From positions 1,244,501 to 1,308,500 of the forward strand of contig NC_019954.2 in NCBI RefSeq assembly GCF_000328765.2: a stretch of DNA of 64,000 bases, written 5' to 3'. This document shows, piece after piece, positions 9,387-18,532 of the stretch (its first letter is position 1; each line of letters starts with the position of its first letter). Origin of the DNA: Tepidanaerobacter acetatoxydans Re1. GTDB lineage: Bacteria > Bacillota > Thermosediminibacteria > Thermosediminibacterales > Tepidanaerobacteraceae. The notes beneath the pieces are model-generated. The model searched no databases. It worked only from the letters and a program-made list of their open reading frames with translations, and was not told the origin of the DNA. The translations under genes and the position numbers were made by a program.

Positions 9387-9415
9387 TTGCCAAGGCAAAG
9401 CCTTTATGTTATAAT
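9387..9415 (+). promoter_or_regulatory. Extended -10 promoter of rplS
   Basis: TTGCCA (9387-9392), a 17-base spacer and TATAAT (9410-9415), with a TG at 9407-9408 forming an extended -10, make a strong sigma-A promoter. Transcription would start near 9422, about 60 bases before rplS, so rplS can be expressed independently of trmD. Confidence 0.75.
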
Positions 9416-9421
9416 ATGCTT

Positions 9422-9480
9422 TGCTGTGTTGTAGTGACTATTCTGAAATACGTAATATAGTGCAGGAGGAGGGAAGGTAG
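9422..9480 (+). ncRNA. Candidate rplS 5' leader (L19 leader-like)
   Basis: The predicted rplS transcript has a ~60-base untranslated leader. It can form a small hairpin between ACTAT (9437-9441) and ATAGT (9457-9461) just before the AGGAGGAGGG ribosome-binding site. A short L19 leader RNA is known in Firmicutes at this position. I cannot confirm the match without a covariance-model search. Confidence 0.35.
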
Positions 9481-9822
9481 ATGGATTTGCTAACTTCCGT
9501 GGAACAAGAACAAATAAAGAAAGATATTCCTGATTTTAGGCCTGGAGACACCGTTAGTGTATACACCAAGGTTGTCGAGGGTGGCCGTGAAAGAATTCAG
9601 GTTTTTGAAGGAATTGTTATTGCAAGAAAAGGTGGCGGTTTAAGAGAAACTTTTACGGTTCGTAAGATATCTTACGGTGTAGGAGTTGAAAGAATTTTTC
9701 CGTTAAATTCACCTCGAATCGATAGAATCGAAGTTGTAAAGAAGGGTAAAGTGCGTCGAGCAAAACTTTATTATATGCGAAAATTAAGAGGTAAAGCTGC
9801 TAGGATAAAGGAGAGGGACTGA
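9481..9822 (+). CDS. rplS: 50S ribosomal protein L19
   Basis: L19 (bL19) lies at the 30S-50S interface. The 113-residue protein shows the family features [38 protein letters not shown] and [16 protein letters not shown]. It has its own promoter and leader. The stop codon lies inside the stem of the following terminator. The family match is complete and the start follows a strong AGGAGGAGGG site. Confidence 0.97.
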   Translation: MDLLTSVEQEQIKKDIPDFRPGDTVSVYTKVVEGGRERIQVFEGIVIARKGGGLRETFTVRKISYGVGVERIFPLNSPRIDRIEVVKKGKVRRAKLYYMRKLRGKAARIKERD

Positions 9823-9840
9823 TAACAGTCCCTTTGTTAT
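9814..9840 (+). terminator. Terminator overlapping the rplS stop codon
   Basis: AGGGACTG (9814-9821) and CAGTCCCT (9826-9833) form a perfect 8-bp stem with the loop ATAA, followed by TTGTTATTT. The T run is interrupted, so termination may be partial and allow readthrough into rbgA. Confidence 0.65.
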
Positions 9841-9858
9841 TTCACAGAGGTGGGCATT

Positions 9859-10716
9859 ATGGATATTCAATGGTATCCCGGCCATATGGCGAAAACAAAA
9901 AAAATGATTAAGGACAATTTAAAGCTGGTTGACGTTGTATTGGAGTTGACTGATGCTCGGGCACCGCTTAGCACACATCTTCCTGATATTAATAGTTTAA
10001 TAGGTAACAAGAATAGTATCATGATTATGAACAAAGCCGATTTAGCAGATAAAAAAATCACTGATATGTGGTTAAAATATTTTAAAAAGCAAGGTATTAA
10101 AGCTATAGCTGTAAACAGTCTAAAAAAATCAGAATTAAAAAACCTTTATAACTTGCTTGGAAATGTAAAGAAGAAAACGGTTCTAAGATCAACAAGATGT
10201 ATGATTATCGGGATTCCTAATGTGGGAAAATCGTCTTTAATCAACCAGATGGCGGGAAGAAAAAGTGCCAGAACTGCGGACATACCGGGCGTAACTCGAA
10301 ACAAAATGTGGCTGAAAGTAGATGACAATTTGGAATTGTTGGATACACCAGGCATTTTGTGGCCTAAATTCGAGGATAAAACGACAGGCATTAAACTTGC
10401 AATCTTAGGCTCAATCAAGCAGGAACTATTGGATTTTGAGAAGCTTTCGCTAATTCTTATAAAATATTTATTAGTAAATTATCCTCAGGCTCTTAAGGAT
10501 AGGTACGGAGTTGATTCTAGTACACCTGCGGAGATTCTAGAAAAAATAGCTCAAAATCGCGGTTTTTTGGTAGAAGGTGGAGTATTCGACATTAACAGGA
10601 GCGCAAAAACTCTGATAAATGAATTCCGACAGGGAAAGTTAGGAAGAATATCCCTAGAAAAACCTGAGGAAAAAGAAGGATTCTGGTTAGAGATAGCGAA
10701 TCAAGATATTGTCTGA
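9859..10716 (+). CDS. rbgA: Ribosome biogenesis GTPase RbgA (YlqF)
   Basis: RbgA is a circularly permuted GTPase required for late 50S assembly in Gram-positive bacteria. The motifs appear in permuted order: G4 NKADL (~55), then G1 GIPNVGKSS (~115-123), then G3 DTPG (~157-160). The start MDIQWYPGHMAKTKKMI is the canonical N-terminus; ATG 9859 has AGAGG 8 bases upstream and is preferred over the in-frame GTG 9850. It follows rplS as in B. subtilis and precedes rnhB. Confidence 0.95.
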   Translation: MDIQWYPGHMAKTKKMIKDNLKLVDVVLELTDARAPLSTHLPDINSLIGNKNSIMIMNKADLADKKITDMWLKYFKKQGIKAIAVNSLKKSELKNLYNLLGNVKKKTVLRSTRCMIIGIPNVGKSSLINQMAGRKSARTADIPGVTRNKMWLKVDDNLELLDTPGILWPKFEDKTTGIKLAILGSIKQELLDFEKLSLILIKYLLVNYPQALKDRYGVDSSTPAEILEKIAQNRGFLVEGGVFDINRSAKTLINEFRQGKLGRISLEKPEEKEGFWLEIANQDIV

Positions 10717-10733
10717 AGAAAGGGTTATTTCAA

Positions 10734-11366
10734 ATGGATATAAAAAAAGAGCGGGCTAGAATATTAAAGCTGTATGATAGGGAACGAAAATTAAAACAAG
10801 AAGGCTTTACACTGGTTGCAGGGGTAGATGAGGCGGGTCGTGGACCTTTAGCAGGACCGGTAGTAGCAGCAGCTGTTATTTTGGTTTTGGATACAGAAAT
10901 ATTAAATTTAAAGGATTCGAAAAAGATAAGTGAAAAGAAACGAGAAAAAGTTTATGAGGATATAAAGGGAAAAGCAGTTGCATATGCCTATGATGTTATA
11001 GATGCTGATTACATAGATAACCATAATATTTTAAATTCAACCTTAATGGCCATGAAAAATGCAGTTGAGAAACTCCCTGTTAAACCTGAATATATTTTAG
11101 TAGATGCATTAAAAATACCAGATATTACTATACCTCAGGAATTTGTAATACATGGAGATAATATCTGTGCGTGCATAGCAGCTGCTTCAATAATTGCTAA
11201 AGTGGAAAGAGACAGGATAATGAGAAAATACGATCTTGTTTATCCTGAGTATGGCTTTATTAAGAATAAAGGATATGGTACTAAAGAGCATATAGACTCA
11301 ATTAGAAAACACGGTATCTGCCCTATCCATCGCCGAAGTTTTTCCGTAAAGGGGTTGGAAATATAA
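10734..11366 (+). CDS. rnhB: Ribonuclease HII
   Basis: RNase HII removes ribonucleotides and RNA from RNA-DNA hybrids. The signature GVDEAGRGPLAGPVVAAAV (residues ~29-47) carries the first catalytic Asp-Glu pair. DALKIP and the later AKVERDRIM segment complete the active site. Length is 210 residues. It is followed after 2 bases by yraN, so these genes are probably cotranscribed. Confidence 0.95.
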   Translation: MDIKKERARILKLYDRERKLKQEGFTLVAGVDEAGRGPLAGPVVAAAVILVLDTEILNLKDSKKISEKKREKVYEDIKGKAVAYAYDVIDADYIDNHNILNSTLMAMKNAVEKLPVKPEYILVDALKIPDITIPQEFVIHGDNICACIAAASIIAKVERDRIMRKYDLVYPEYGFIKNKGYGTKEHIDSIRKHGICPIHRRSFSVKGLEI

Positions 11367-11368
11367 AA

Positions 11369-11722
11369 TTGAATACTAAAGAAATTGGAGCAGCAGGTGA
11401 GAAATATGCAGCCGAATATTTAAAAAAGAAAAATTATGAAATTCTTCAAATGAATTTCAGTTGTCGATATGGAGAAATAGATATTGTAGCAAGAGATAGA
11501 AAAAATATAGTTTTTATTGAAGTTAAAACCAGAAGGTCTACAAATTATGGAAAAGGCATGGAAGCAGTGAATTATAATAAACAACAGAAAATAAAAAAAG
11601 TTGCATTATATTATCTTAAAGGAAATTCCCCGGGTTTTTATGATATTAGATTTGATGTAATAGATATATTGATAGTTGATGAGTATATCGTTGAAATAGA
11701 ACATATTGAAAATGCCTTTTAG
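11369..11722 (+). CDS. yraN: UPF0102 family putative endonuclease YraN
   Basis: The 117-residue product has the predicted PD-(D/E)xK nuclease core of UPF0102: YGEIDIVARD (residues ~33-42) and IVFIEVKTR (~47-55). The family is Holliday-junction-resolvase-like in fold, but its cellular role is not settled. It starts at TTG 11369, immediately after the rnhB stop. Association with rnhB, the ComM-type gene and dprA suggests a DNA repair or uptake setting. Confidence 0.88.
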   Translation: MNTKEIGAAGEKYAAEYLKKKNYEILQMNFSCRYGEIDIVARDRKNIVFIEVKTRRSTNYGKGMEAVNYNKQQKIKKVALYYLKGNSPGFYDIRFDVIDILIVDEYIVEIEHIENAF

Positions 11723-11733
11723 GGAGTGATTTC

Positions 11734-13281
11734 GTGCTAGCACAGGTGAAAAGCTGCTCTATATATGGACTGGAAAGTTTTTTAGTAGACGTTGAAGTCG
11801 ATATTTCAAGCGGTCTCCCGGCTTTTGATATAGTGGGTTTGCCTGATATTGCCGTCAGAGAGTCAAGAGAACGAGTAAGGGCAGCCATTAAAAATCAAGA
11901 ATTTAATTTTCCCATAAAAAGGATTACGCTTAATCTTGCGCCGGCAGATATAAGGAAAGAAGGGCCGCATTTTGATTTGCCTATAGCTTTAGGAATATTG
12001 GCAGCTACAGAACAAATGCCTTCTGATACATTAAATGAATATGCAGTGATAGGAGAGCTTTCTTTAGATGGAAGAATAAGACCTGTGAATGGTGTTTTAC
12101 CCATGGTAATTGCGGTTAAGGAAAACGGATTAAAGGGTATTATTGTTCCGTGGGAGAATATGGAAGAAGCTGCTGTTATAGATGATGTAGAAGCGATTGG
12201 TGTTAATTCTTTGAAGGATGCGGTTGCTTACTTTAAAGGCGAGTATAAAGCAAACAAAGTTGTGGGCAAAGATCTTGTAAGATGCAAGATGCAGGATAAT
12301 GATACTGTATTTGATGGAGATTTTTCCGAAGTAAAAGGTCAGGAAAATTTAAAAAGATGCCTTGAGATAGCTGCCGCCGGACATCACAATATGATTATGA
12401 TCGGCTCTCCCGGCTCAGGTAAAACTATGATAGCAAAACGTATACCGACAATTCTGCCTTCAATGACTTTTGAAGAGTCACTGGAACTTACAAAAATTTA
12501 CAGCATTGCAGGTCTGATTTCTAATCATTCGGGATTAATTAAGAAAAGACCTTTTAGGTCACCTCATCATACAATTTCAAATGTGGGGATGGTTGGCGGG
12601 GGTCGTATTCCTAAGCCGGGAGAAATTACTTTAGCACATCACGGTGTGCTTTTCCTAGACGAGATTCCGGAATTTCCAAGAGACATACTCGAGCTTTTAC
12701 GTCAGCCTCTGGAAGATGAAAAGGTTACAATTGCTAGGGCAAATGCAACCATTACATATCCTTCCAAATTTATGATGGTTGGTTCTATGAATCCATGTCC
12801 CTGCGGCTTTTACGGTGATCCATTTCACGAATGTAATTGTTCGCTGCACCAAATCCAAAAATATCTTTCAAAAATCTCAGGCCCTCTGATGGACAGAATT
12901 GATTTACAATTAGAAGTAGCACCGGTCAAGTTTTCAGATTTAGAAGGCCCTTCGACCACTGATTCGATGACTATTAAAAAGCGGGTTGAAGAGGCAAGAC
13001 TAATACAATTAGAGCGATATAAAGACTGTAATATATACTTTAATTCACAACTTACCCCGGCTTTAATGAATAAACACTGCAAATTAGATAAAAGTGGTAA
13101 AATTCTAATGAAAGAGGCATTCCAAAGCATGAAACTAAGTGCCCGGGCTCATAGCAAAATATTGAAGGTTGCTAGAACCATAGCGGATTTAGATGGTAAT
13201 CGCTTAATTAAAGAAAGCCATTTGGCAGAAGCGCTTCGGTACCGAAATATAGATAAATATTATCAAAATCTTAAAATATAA
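11734..13281 (+). CDS. comM: YifB/ComM-type Mg-chelatase-like AAA+ ATPase
   Basis: In naturally competent Gram-negative bacteria ComM is a hexameric helicase that promotes branch migration during recombination of incoming DNA. The 515-residue protein has an N-terminal Lon-like domain (SGLPAFDIVGLPD) and an AAA+ module with GSPGSGKTM (~227-235). The stretches HTISNVGMVGGGRIPKPGEI and FLDEIPEF, and a C-terminal Mg-chelatase domain, follow. Start GTG 11734 follows AGGGAGTG. The gene belongs to the widespread YifB family; the symbol is assigned by homology and the competence role is not shown here. dprA lies two genes downstream, which fits DNA processing. Confidence 0.88.
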   Translation: MLAQVKSCSIYGLESFLVDVEVDISSGLPAFDIVGLPDIAVRESRERVRAAIKNQEFNFPIKRITLNLAPADIRKEGPHFDLPIALGILAATEQMPSDTLNEYAVIGELSLDGRIRPVNGVLPMVIAVKENGLKGIIVPWENMEEAAVIDDVEAIGVNSLKDAVAYFKGEYKANKVVGKDLVRCKMQDNDTVFDGDFSEVKGQENLKRCLEIAAAGHHNMIMIGSPGSGKTMIAKRIPTILPSMTFEESLELTKIYSIAGLISNHSGLIKKRPFRSPHHTISNVGMVGGGRIPKPGEITLAHHGVLFLDEIPEFPRDILELLRQPLEDEKVTIARANATITYPSKFMMVGSMNPCPCGFYGDPFHECNCSLHQIQKYLSKISGPLMDRIDLQLEVAPVKFSDLEGPSTTDSMTIKKRVEEARLIQLERYKDCNIYFNSQLTPALMNKHCKLDKSGKILMKEAFQSMKLSARAHSKILKVARTIADLDGNRLIKESHLAEALRYRNIDKYYQNLKI

Positions 13282-13306
13282 CAAAGTGTAAAATGGGGAG
13301 AAATGA

Positions 13307-13837
13307 ATGCAAAGTAAAAAAGGATTAGTTTTAGTATATACTGGAGACGGAAAGGGTAAAACTACAGCTGCTTTAGGTCTGGCTTTGCGTGCCGCAGGTC
13401 ACGGAGAAAAAGTTTATATTATACAATTTATGAAAGGTGATGAAAAGTATGGAGAGGTCAAAGCCATAAAACGTTACCTTCCAAACATTGAATTGGTTCA
13501 AAAAGGTTTAGACAGCTTTGTTATAAAAGGAAATCCCAGCTTAGAAGATTTAAGTCTGGCTAAAGAAGGTTTAAACCTTGCAAAAAATATTATATCATCC
13601 GGAAAATACGATTTGGTTATATTAGATGAGATTAATGTAGCAGTAGATTATGGTTTATTATCGGAACAAGAAGTCCTTAATTTAATAGAGATGAAACCTG
13701 AGCATACAACTATAGTTTTGACTGGTAGATATGCATCAGATAAAATTTTGGAAAAAGCCGATATGGTAAGTGAAGTGCGTGAGATTAAACACCATTACAA
13801 ACAAGGGATTGCCGCTCAACCAGGAATAGAATATTAA
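13307..13837 (+). CDS. cobO: Cob(I)yrinic acid a,c-diamide adenosyltransferase (CobO/BtuR type)
   Basis: This family transfers adenosyl from ATP to the cobalt of corrinoids. The 176-residue P-loop protein begins KGLVLVYTGDGKGKTTAALGLAL, with the Walker A-like GDGKGKTT at residues ~12-19. It also has FMKGDEKYGE, DLVILDEINVA and TGRYASDKILEKAD, all typical of CobO/CobA (BtuR). No other cobalamin gene lies in the window, so it may serve salvage. It sits between a ComM-type gene and dprA, with a 14-base gap to dprA. Assigning CobO rather than BtuR by sequence alone is not firm. Confidence 0.85.
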   Translation: MQSKKGLVLVYTGDGKGKTTAALGLALRAAGHGEKVYIIQFMKGDEKYGEVKAIKRYLPNIELVQKGLDSFVIKGNPSLEDLSLAKEGLNLAKNIISSGKYDLVILDEINVAVDYGLLSEQEVLNLIEMKPEHTTIVLTGRYASDKILEKADMVSEVREIKHHYKQGIAAQPGIEY

Positions 13838-13851
13838 CTTCGGAGGTAATT

Positions 13852-14946
13852 ATGGCGGACAATGCGCTTTTAATAGCTTTAAATGCAATTCCTAAGCTTG
13901 GTTCTATTAAGATACAAAGTCTAGCTGAAAAGTTTAAATGCTATGATGATTTTTTAAAAGCCAAGCCTGAAGATTTATTGGAAATACCTGGGATTGGAAA
14001 AATAATATGTGAAAATATAATAAAATCCAGGGAAAAAGTTGATCCAAACAGAGAAATTGAACGAGCTAACAAATTAGGAATAAAAATAATAACTTTATTA
14101 GATAAAGAATATCCCGAGTTGTTAAAACAGATCTATGATCCACCTCCGGTTCTTTACACAAAGGGTGAGATAGCTTTTCTGAATAACAAATCTATAGCTA
14201 TAGTTGGATCTAGAAAAGCATCTGCATATGGCAAAAATGCAGCTATGAAGTTTGCAAAAGAATTAGCTTCACTAACTATAAATATAGTTAGCGGTATGGC
14301 TCGTGGAATCGACTCATTTGCACATAAAGGAGCTATTGATGCCGGTGGTCCCACTACAGCAGTTTTTGGCTGCGGAATAGATATTATCTATCCTCCTGAG
14401 AATATAAGTTTAATGAAAGAAATATTAAAATGTGGTTGTGTGATTTCAAGTTTTCCCCTAGGGACACCGCCGCAAGCTGTAAATTTCCCTGCAAGGAATC
14501 GCATTATCAGCGGATTATCTTTAGGCACTTTAGTAGTAGAAGCTGCTGAAAAAAGTGGCTCGTTAATAACAGCTGACTTTTCATTGGAACAGTGCAGGGA
14601 AGTTTTTGCAATTCCCGGCAGTATTTTTAACCCATACAGTCGAGGAACTCATAAGCTAATTAAGCAGGGAGCAAAACTGGTAGAAAGCATTGATGATATA
14701 TTAGACGAGCTATACTTAGAAAGTCCTAAAAACTCTAATACAAATACAGCAGATAGTGTAAATTTACCAAATCTTAGTGAAACCGAGAAGAGTATTTTAG
14801 AAGTAATAGATTATCAACCCATTCAAATTGAGCAAATAATAAACTTATCACACAGAAATTCTCAGGAAGTAAATGCTGTATTGACTTGCCTTGAACTTAA
14901 AGGCTATATATCAGCTCTTCCCGGAGGATATTTTGTTAGAAATTGA
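13852..14946 (+). CDS. dprA: DNA processing protein DprA (Smf)
   Basis: DprA binds incoming single-stranded DNA and loads RecA during transformation. It is also kept in many bacteria not known to be competent. The 364-residue product has an N-terminal helix-hairpin-helix region (IPGIGKIICENI, ~46-57), a Rossmann-like core (VGSRKASAYG, SGMARGIDSFAHKGAIDAGG, FGCGIDIIYPPEN) and a C-terminal winged-helix domain from about residue 300. ATG 13852 follows CGGAGGT. The topA promoter overlaps its stop codon. Confidence 0.95.
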   Translation: MADNALLIALNAIPKLGSIKIQSLAEKFKCYDDFLKAKPEDLLEIPGIGKIICENIIKSREKVDPNREIERANKLGIKIITLLDKEYPELLKQIYDPPPVLYTKGEIAFLNNKSIAIVGSRKASAYGKNAAMKFAKELASLTINIVSGMARGIDSFAHKGAIDAGGPTTAVFGCGIDIIYPPENISLMKEILKCGCVISSFPLGTPPQAVNFPARNRIISGLSLGTLVVEAAEKSGSLITADFSLEQCREVFAIPGSIFNPYSRGTHKLIKQGAKLVESIDDILDELYLESPKNSNTNTADSVNLPNLSETEKSILEVIDYQPIQIEQIINLSHRNSQEVNAVLTCLELKGYISALPGGYFVRN

Positions 14947-14972
14947 CTTTTATATTAAAAAGTTATTATAAT
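14943..14972 (+). promoter_or_regulatory. Promoter of topA
   Basis: TTGACT (14943-14948), an 18-base spacer and TATAAT (14967-14972) form a strong sigma-A promoter. The -35 box contains the dprA stop codon. The leader to topA would be about 45 bases. Confidence 0.7.
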
Positions 14973-15024
14973 ATGAGAAAGCTATTAATCAACGATAGCT
15001 ATGATGCGTAAAAGGTGATTTTAA

Positions 15025-17097
15025 ATGGCTAAATCTTTAATTATTGTGGAATCTCCAGCAAAAGCAAAAACCCTAAGTAAGTATTTAGGTAAAAATTACA
15101 AAATAGAGGCTTCAATGGGTCATATAAAGGATTTACCGAAGAGTCAACTAGGTATAGATATTGAATCAGGATTTGCGCCTAAATATATTACGATACGAGG
15201 TAAAGGCCCACTCCTTAACAATTTAAAAAAAGAGGCCGCAAAAGCCGATAAAATATTATTGGCAACTGACCCGGATAGAGAAGGCGAAGCTATTTCCTGG
15301 CACTTAGCAAATGCTTTAGACATATCGGAAAGTGAACCATGCCGTATAGAATTTTATGAGATTACAAAAAATGCTGTTTTAGAATCCCTCAAAAATCCCA
15401 GGACTATAAACACAGATTTAGTTGAAGCACAGCAAGCCAGAAGAATCCTAGATAGATTAGTTGGGTATAAGATTAGTCCTATATTGTGGAGAAAAGTAAA
15501 ATGGGGTCTTAGCGCAGGAAGGGTACAATCAGTTGCTGTTAGAATTATCTGTGATAGAGAAAAAGAAATAAAAGAATTTATTCCCGATGAATATTGGACA
15601 ATTGATGCTGATTTAAAAGGCGATAAAGATAAAATCAGAGCTCGCCTTCATTCAAAAAATAATAAGAAAATAAAAATTGAAAATAAAGAACAAGCAGATA
15701 TGATTCTGGAGGAAATAAAGAATAAAACTTTTGAAGTTGCAGAAATAAAGACCAGTGAAAGAAAGAAGATGCCTCCTCTTACTTTTACAACCAGCAGCAT
15801 GCAACAGGAAGCAGCTCGAAAGCTTGGATTTACAGCTAAAAAAACCATGATGATTGCACAGCAATTATACGAGGGTTTAGATATCAAAGGAGAAGGTGCA
15901 GTAGGATTAATAACTTATATGAGAACGGATTCTACAAGAATATCTGAACAAGCTAAGAAGGAAGCGGCGGAATATATAGGATATAACTATGGCAAGGAAT
16001 ATTTAGGAAGTGGGTATACGGCACGCAAAAACAATAAAAAAAATGTGCAAGATGCTCATGAAGGTATTAGACCTACATCAGTAATAAGAACACCCGAAAA
16101 GGTAAAAGACTCACTTACAAAGGACCAATATAAATTGTATAAGCTTATATGGGATAGATTTGTTAGTAGTCAAATGGCAGCTGCTGTATATGATACAGTA
16201 TCTGTTAGTATTAAGGCGGGAGAATATATTTTCAAAGTTTCAGGTTCAACTGTTAAATTTCCGGGCTTTATGTTATTATATACAGAAGGTTCTGATGAAG
16301 ATTCTGAAAAAGACGACAGCAAAATTCCGCAATTAAAAGAAGGTCAGGTTCTCAAGTTACTAAAATTACTTCCGGAACAACATTTTACACAACCACCACC
16401 CAGATATACCGAAGCTATGTTGGTAAAGGTTCTTGAAGAGAAGGGTATAGGCAGGCCTAGCACTTATGCACCTACTATTGATGTCATACAAAAGCGCGGA
16501 TATGTGGAAAAAGAAAAAGGACGTTTTAAACCGACAGAACTAGGGGAAATCGTAGTACAAATTTTACAAGAATTTTTCAGCGATATAGTAGATATAGATT
16601 TCACGGCAGAAATGGAAGAAAAACTGGATAAAATCGAGTCGGGTCATCAGAAACGTCAGGAACTGCTTGAATCATTTTATACTTCTTTTGAAAAAAAATT
16701 AAAAATCGCTGAACAAGAATTAAAAAAGGTTAAAATTGAAGATGAAATAAGCGATGAAAAGTGCGAGTTTTGTGGAAGAAACATGGTTATAAAGAATGGA
16801 AGATACGGTAAATTTTTAGCATGTCCGGGATTTCCGGAATGCAAAAACACGAAACCTATTATAACCGAAATTGGAGTGAAATGCCCCCAATGCGGTGGTA
16901 ATCTTATAGTAAGAAAATCTAAACGAGGAAGAACTTTTTATGGTTGCTCTAATTATCCCAATTGTAAATTTGTATCTTGGAATAAACCGAGCGATAAACC
17001 TTGTCCAAAATGCGGAGCTTTAATGGTAATAAAGAAAACAAAAAATGGAGAACATAAAGTTTGTACTAATAAAGAGTGCGGCTATAAGTCAAAATAG
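15025..17097 (+). CDS. topA: DNA topoisomerase I (type IA)
   Basis: TopA relaxes negative supercoils behind RNA polymerase. The 690-residue protein starts with the Toprim motif (LIIVESPAKAKTL, residues ~5-17) and DPDREGEAI (~88-96). The active-site tyrosine lies in YMRTDSTRIS (~298-307). Three C-terminal zinc ribbons have CxxC...C pairs: CEFCG/CPGFPEC, CPQCG/CSNYPNC and CPKCG/CTNKEC. Start ATG 15025 is preceded by AAGGTGA. trmFO follows 18 bases later, as in B. subtilis. Confidence 0.97.
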   Translation: MAKSLIIVESPAKAKTLSKYLGKNYKIEASMGHIKDLPKSQLGIDIESGFAPKYITIRGKGPLLNNLKKEAAKADKILLATDPDREGEAISWHLANALDISESEPCRIEFYEITKNAVLESLKNPRTINTDLVEAQQARRILDRLVGYKISPILWRKVKWGLSAGRVQSVAVRIICDREKEIKEFIPDEYWTIDADLKGDKDKIRARLHSKNNKKIKIENKEQADMILEEIKNKTFEVAEIKTSERKKMPPLTFTTSSMQQEAARKLGFTAKKTMMIAQQLYEGLDIKGEGAVGLITYMRTDSTRISEQAKKEAAEYIGYNYGKEYLGSGYTARKNNKKNVQDAHEGIRPTSVIRTPEKVKDSLTKDQYKLYKLIWDRFVSSQMAAAVYDTVSVSIKAGEYIFKVSGSTVKFPGFMLLYTEGSDEDSEKDDSKIPQLKEGQVLKLLKLLPEQHFTQPPPRYTEAMLVKVLEEKGIGRPSTYAPTIDVIQKRGYVEKEKGRFKPTELGEIVVQILQEFFSDIVDIDFTAEMEEKLDKIESGHQKRQELLESFYTSFEKKLKIAEQELKKVKIEDEISDEKCEFCGRNMVIKNGRYGKFLACPGFPECKNTKPIITEIGVKCPQCGGNLIVRKSKRGRTFYGCSNYPNCKFVSWNKPSDKPCPKCGALMVIKKTKNGEHKVCTNKECGYKSK

Positions 17098-17115
17098 GAT
17101 GTATGAGGTGAACCC

Positions 17116-18456
17116 ATGGAACGTGTTAACGTGATCGGAGGTGGTCTAGCCGGCTGTGAAGCGGCATGGCACCTGGCACAAAATGGGATTAAAGTAAATC
17201 TGTTTGAAATGAGACCGATAAAAACAACTCCGGCTCATCTTACTGATAAGCTGGCGGAATTGGTATGCAGTAATTCACTCCGTTCCAATGAAATTACCAA
17301 TGCAGCCGGGTTGTTAAAACAAGAAATGAGGGCAATGGGCTCAATTATCATGAAAGTTGCAGATATGACGAGTATTCCTGCCGGCTCTGCATTGGCTGTA
17401 GATAGGGAATTATTTTCCTCAAAAGTAACTGAACTAATAAAAAATCATCCTAATATAGAGTTTCATATAAAAGAAATATGCGAGATACCACCCACCCCTG
17501 CGATTATTGCTACGGGTCCTCTTACCTCTGAAGGCATGTCAACAGCTCTTGCCGAACTGTTAAAAAAAGAATATCTTTATTTTTATGATGCTGCGGCTCC
17601 GATTATTACTGGCGAATCACTTGATTGGGATAAAGCCTTTTGGGGTTCAAGATATAATAAAGGTGAAGCTGATTATGTAAATCTACCATTTACCCATGAT
17701 GAATATGATACTTTTTATAATGAACTGATTAATGCAGAAACCTATCCTTTGAAAGAATTTGAAAAACCGATTTTTTTCGAAGGTTGCATGCCCGTAGAAG
17801 TAATGGCTAAACGTGGGTATAAAACCTTACTTTTTGGTCCTTTGAAACCTGTAGGCATATTTGACCCTGCTACAGGAAAACAGCCCTATGCTGTTGCGCA
17901 ATTGAGAAAAGAAAATGCCGAAGGCACATTATTTAATATGGTTGGCTTTCAAACCAGTTTAAAATGGGGAGAACAAAAAAGGGTATTCGGCCTTATTCCC
18001 GGAATGGGAAAGGCTGAATTTGTGCGTTATGGTTTCATACACAGAAATACGTTTATAGCAAGCCCCCTTTATTTAAAACCGACTCTAGAATTTAAGGCTT
18101 TACGTGGACTGTTTTTTGCCGGTCAGATAACGGGGGTTGAAGGATATATCGAATCAGCAGCTTCCGGAATTGTCGCAGGAATAAATATGAAAAGGTTTAT
18201 TAGAAAAGTAGGTCCCATTGCTTTACCACTTGAAACCATGACCGGTGCTTTGTTAAATTTTATAACATCTTCCAGTCCTGAAAATTTTCAACCCATGAAA
18301 GCGAATTTTGGTATTTTACCTCCATTACAAAATGATATAAAATCAAGTAAATTAAAGAAAATCCTCTTAAGTCAAAGAGCTTTAGATTCAATTAGACAAT
18401 TTATTGAATATGAAAAAGTTTTTTCAAAAGAAAATAACAAGACAATATATAAATAA
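17116..18456 (+). CDS. trmFO: Methylenetetrahydrofolate-tRNA-(uracil-5-)-methyltransferase TrmFO
   Basis: TrmFO (formerly Gid) makes m5U54 in tRNA using methylene-tetrahydrofolate and FADH2. The N-terminal FAD-binding motif [14 protein letters not shown] is at residues ~7-20. [10 protein letters not shown] and [13 protein letters not shown] carry the conserved cysteines implicated in catalysis, and [18 protein letters not shown] is near residue 335. Length, 446 residues, is normal. The topA-trmFO-xerC-hslVU-codY order matches B. subtilis. Confidence 0.96.
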   Translation: MERVNVIGGGLAGCEAAWHLAQNGIKVNLFEMRPIKTTPAHLTDKLAELVCSNSLRSNEITNAAGLLKQEMRAMGSIIMKVADMTSIPAGSALAVDRELFSSKVTELIKNHPNIEFHIKEICEIPPTPAIIATGPLTSEGMSTALAELLKKEYLYFYDAAAPIITGESLDWDKAFWGSRYNKGEADYVNLPFTHDEYDTFYNELINAETYPLKEFEKPIFFEGCMPVEVMAKRGYKTLLFGPLKPVGIFDPATGKQPYAVAQLRKENAEGTLFNMVGFQTSLKWGEQKRVFGLIPGMGKAEFVRYGFIHRNTFIASPLYLKPTLEFKALRGLFFAGQITGVEGYIESAASGIVAGINMKRFIRKVGPIALPLETMTGALLNFITSSSPENFQPMKANFGILPPLQNDIKSSKLKKILLSQRALDSIRQFIEYEKVFSKENNKTIYK

Positions 18457-18470
18457 TTTAGAATTTAATC

Positions 18471-18499
18471 TTGCATTAATTAAAATGTTATGGTAGTAT
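18471..18499 (+). promoter_or_regulatory. Probable promoter of xerC-hslVU-codY
   Basis: TTGCAT (18471-18476), a 17-base spacer and TAGTAT (18494-18499), with TG at 18491-18492 making an extended -10, form a moderate sigma-A promoter 34 bases before xerC. No terminator separates it from trmFO, so readthrough is also possible. Confidence 0.45.
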
Positions 18500-18532
18500 A
18501 TTAAATGTTATTAGTTGAGAGGTTTTAGACTT

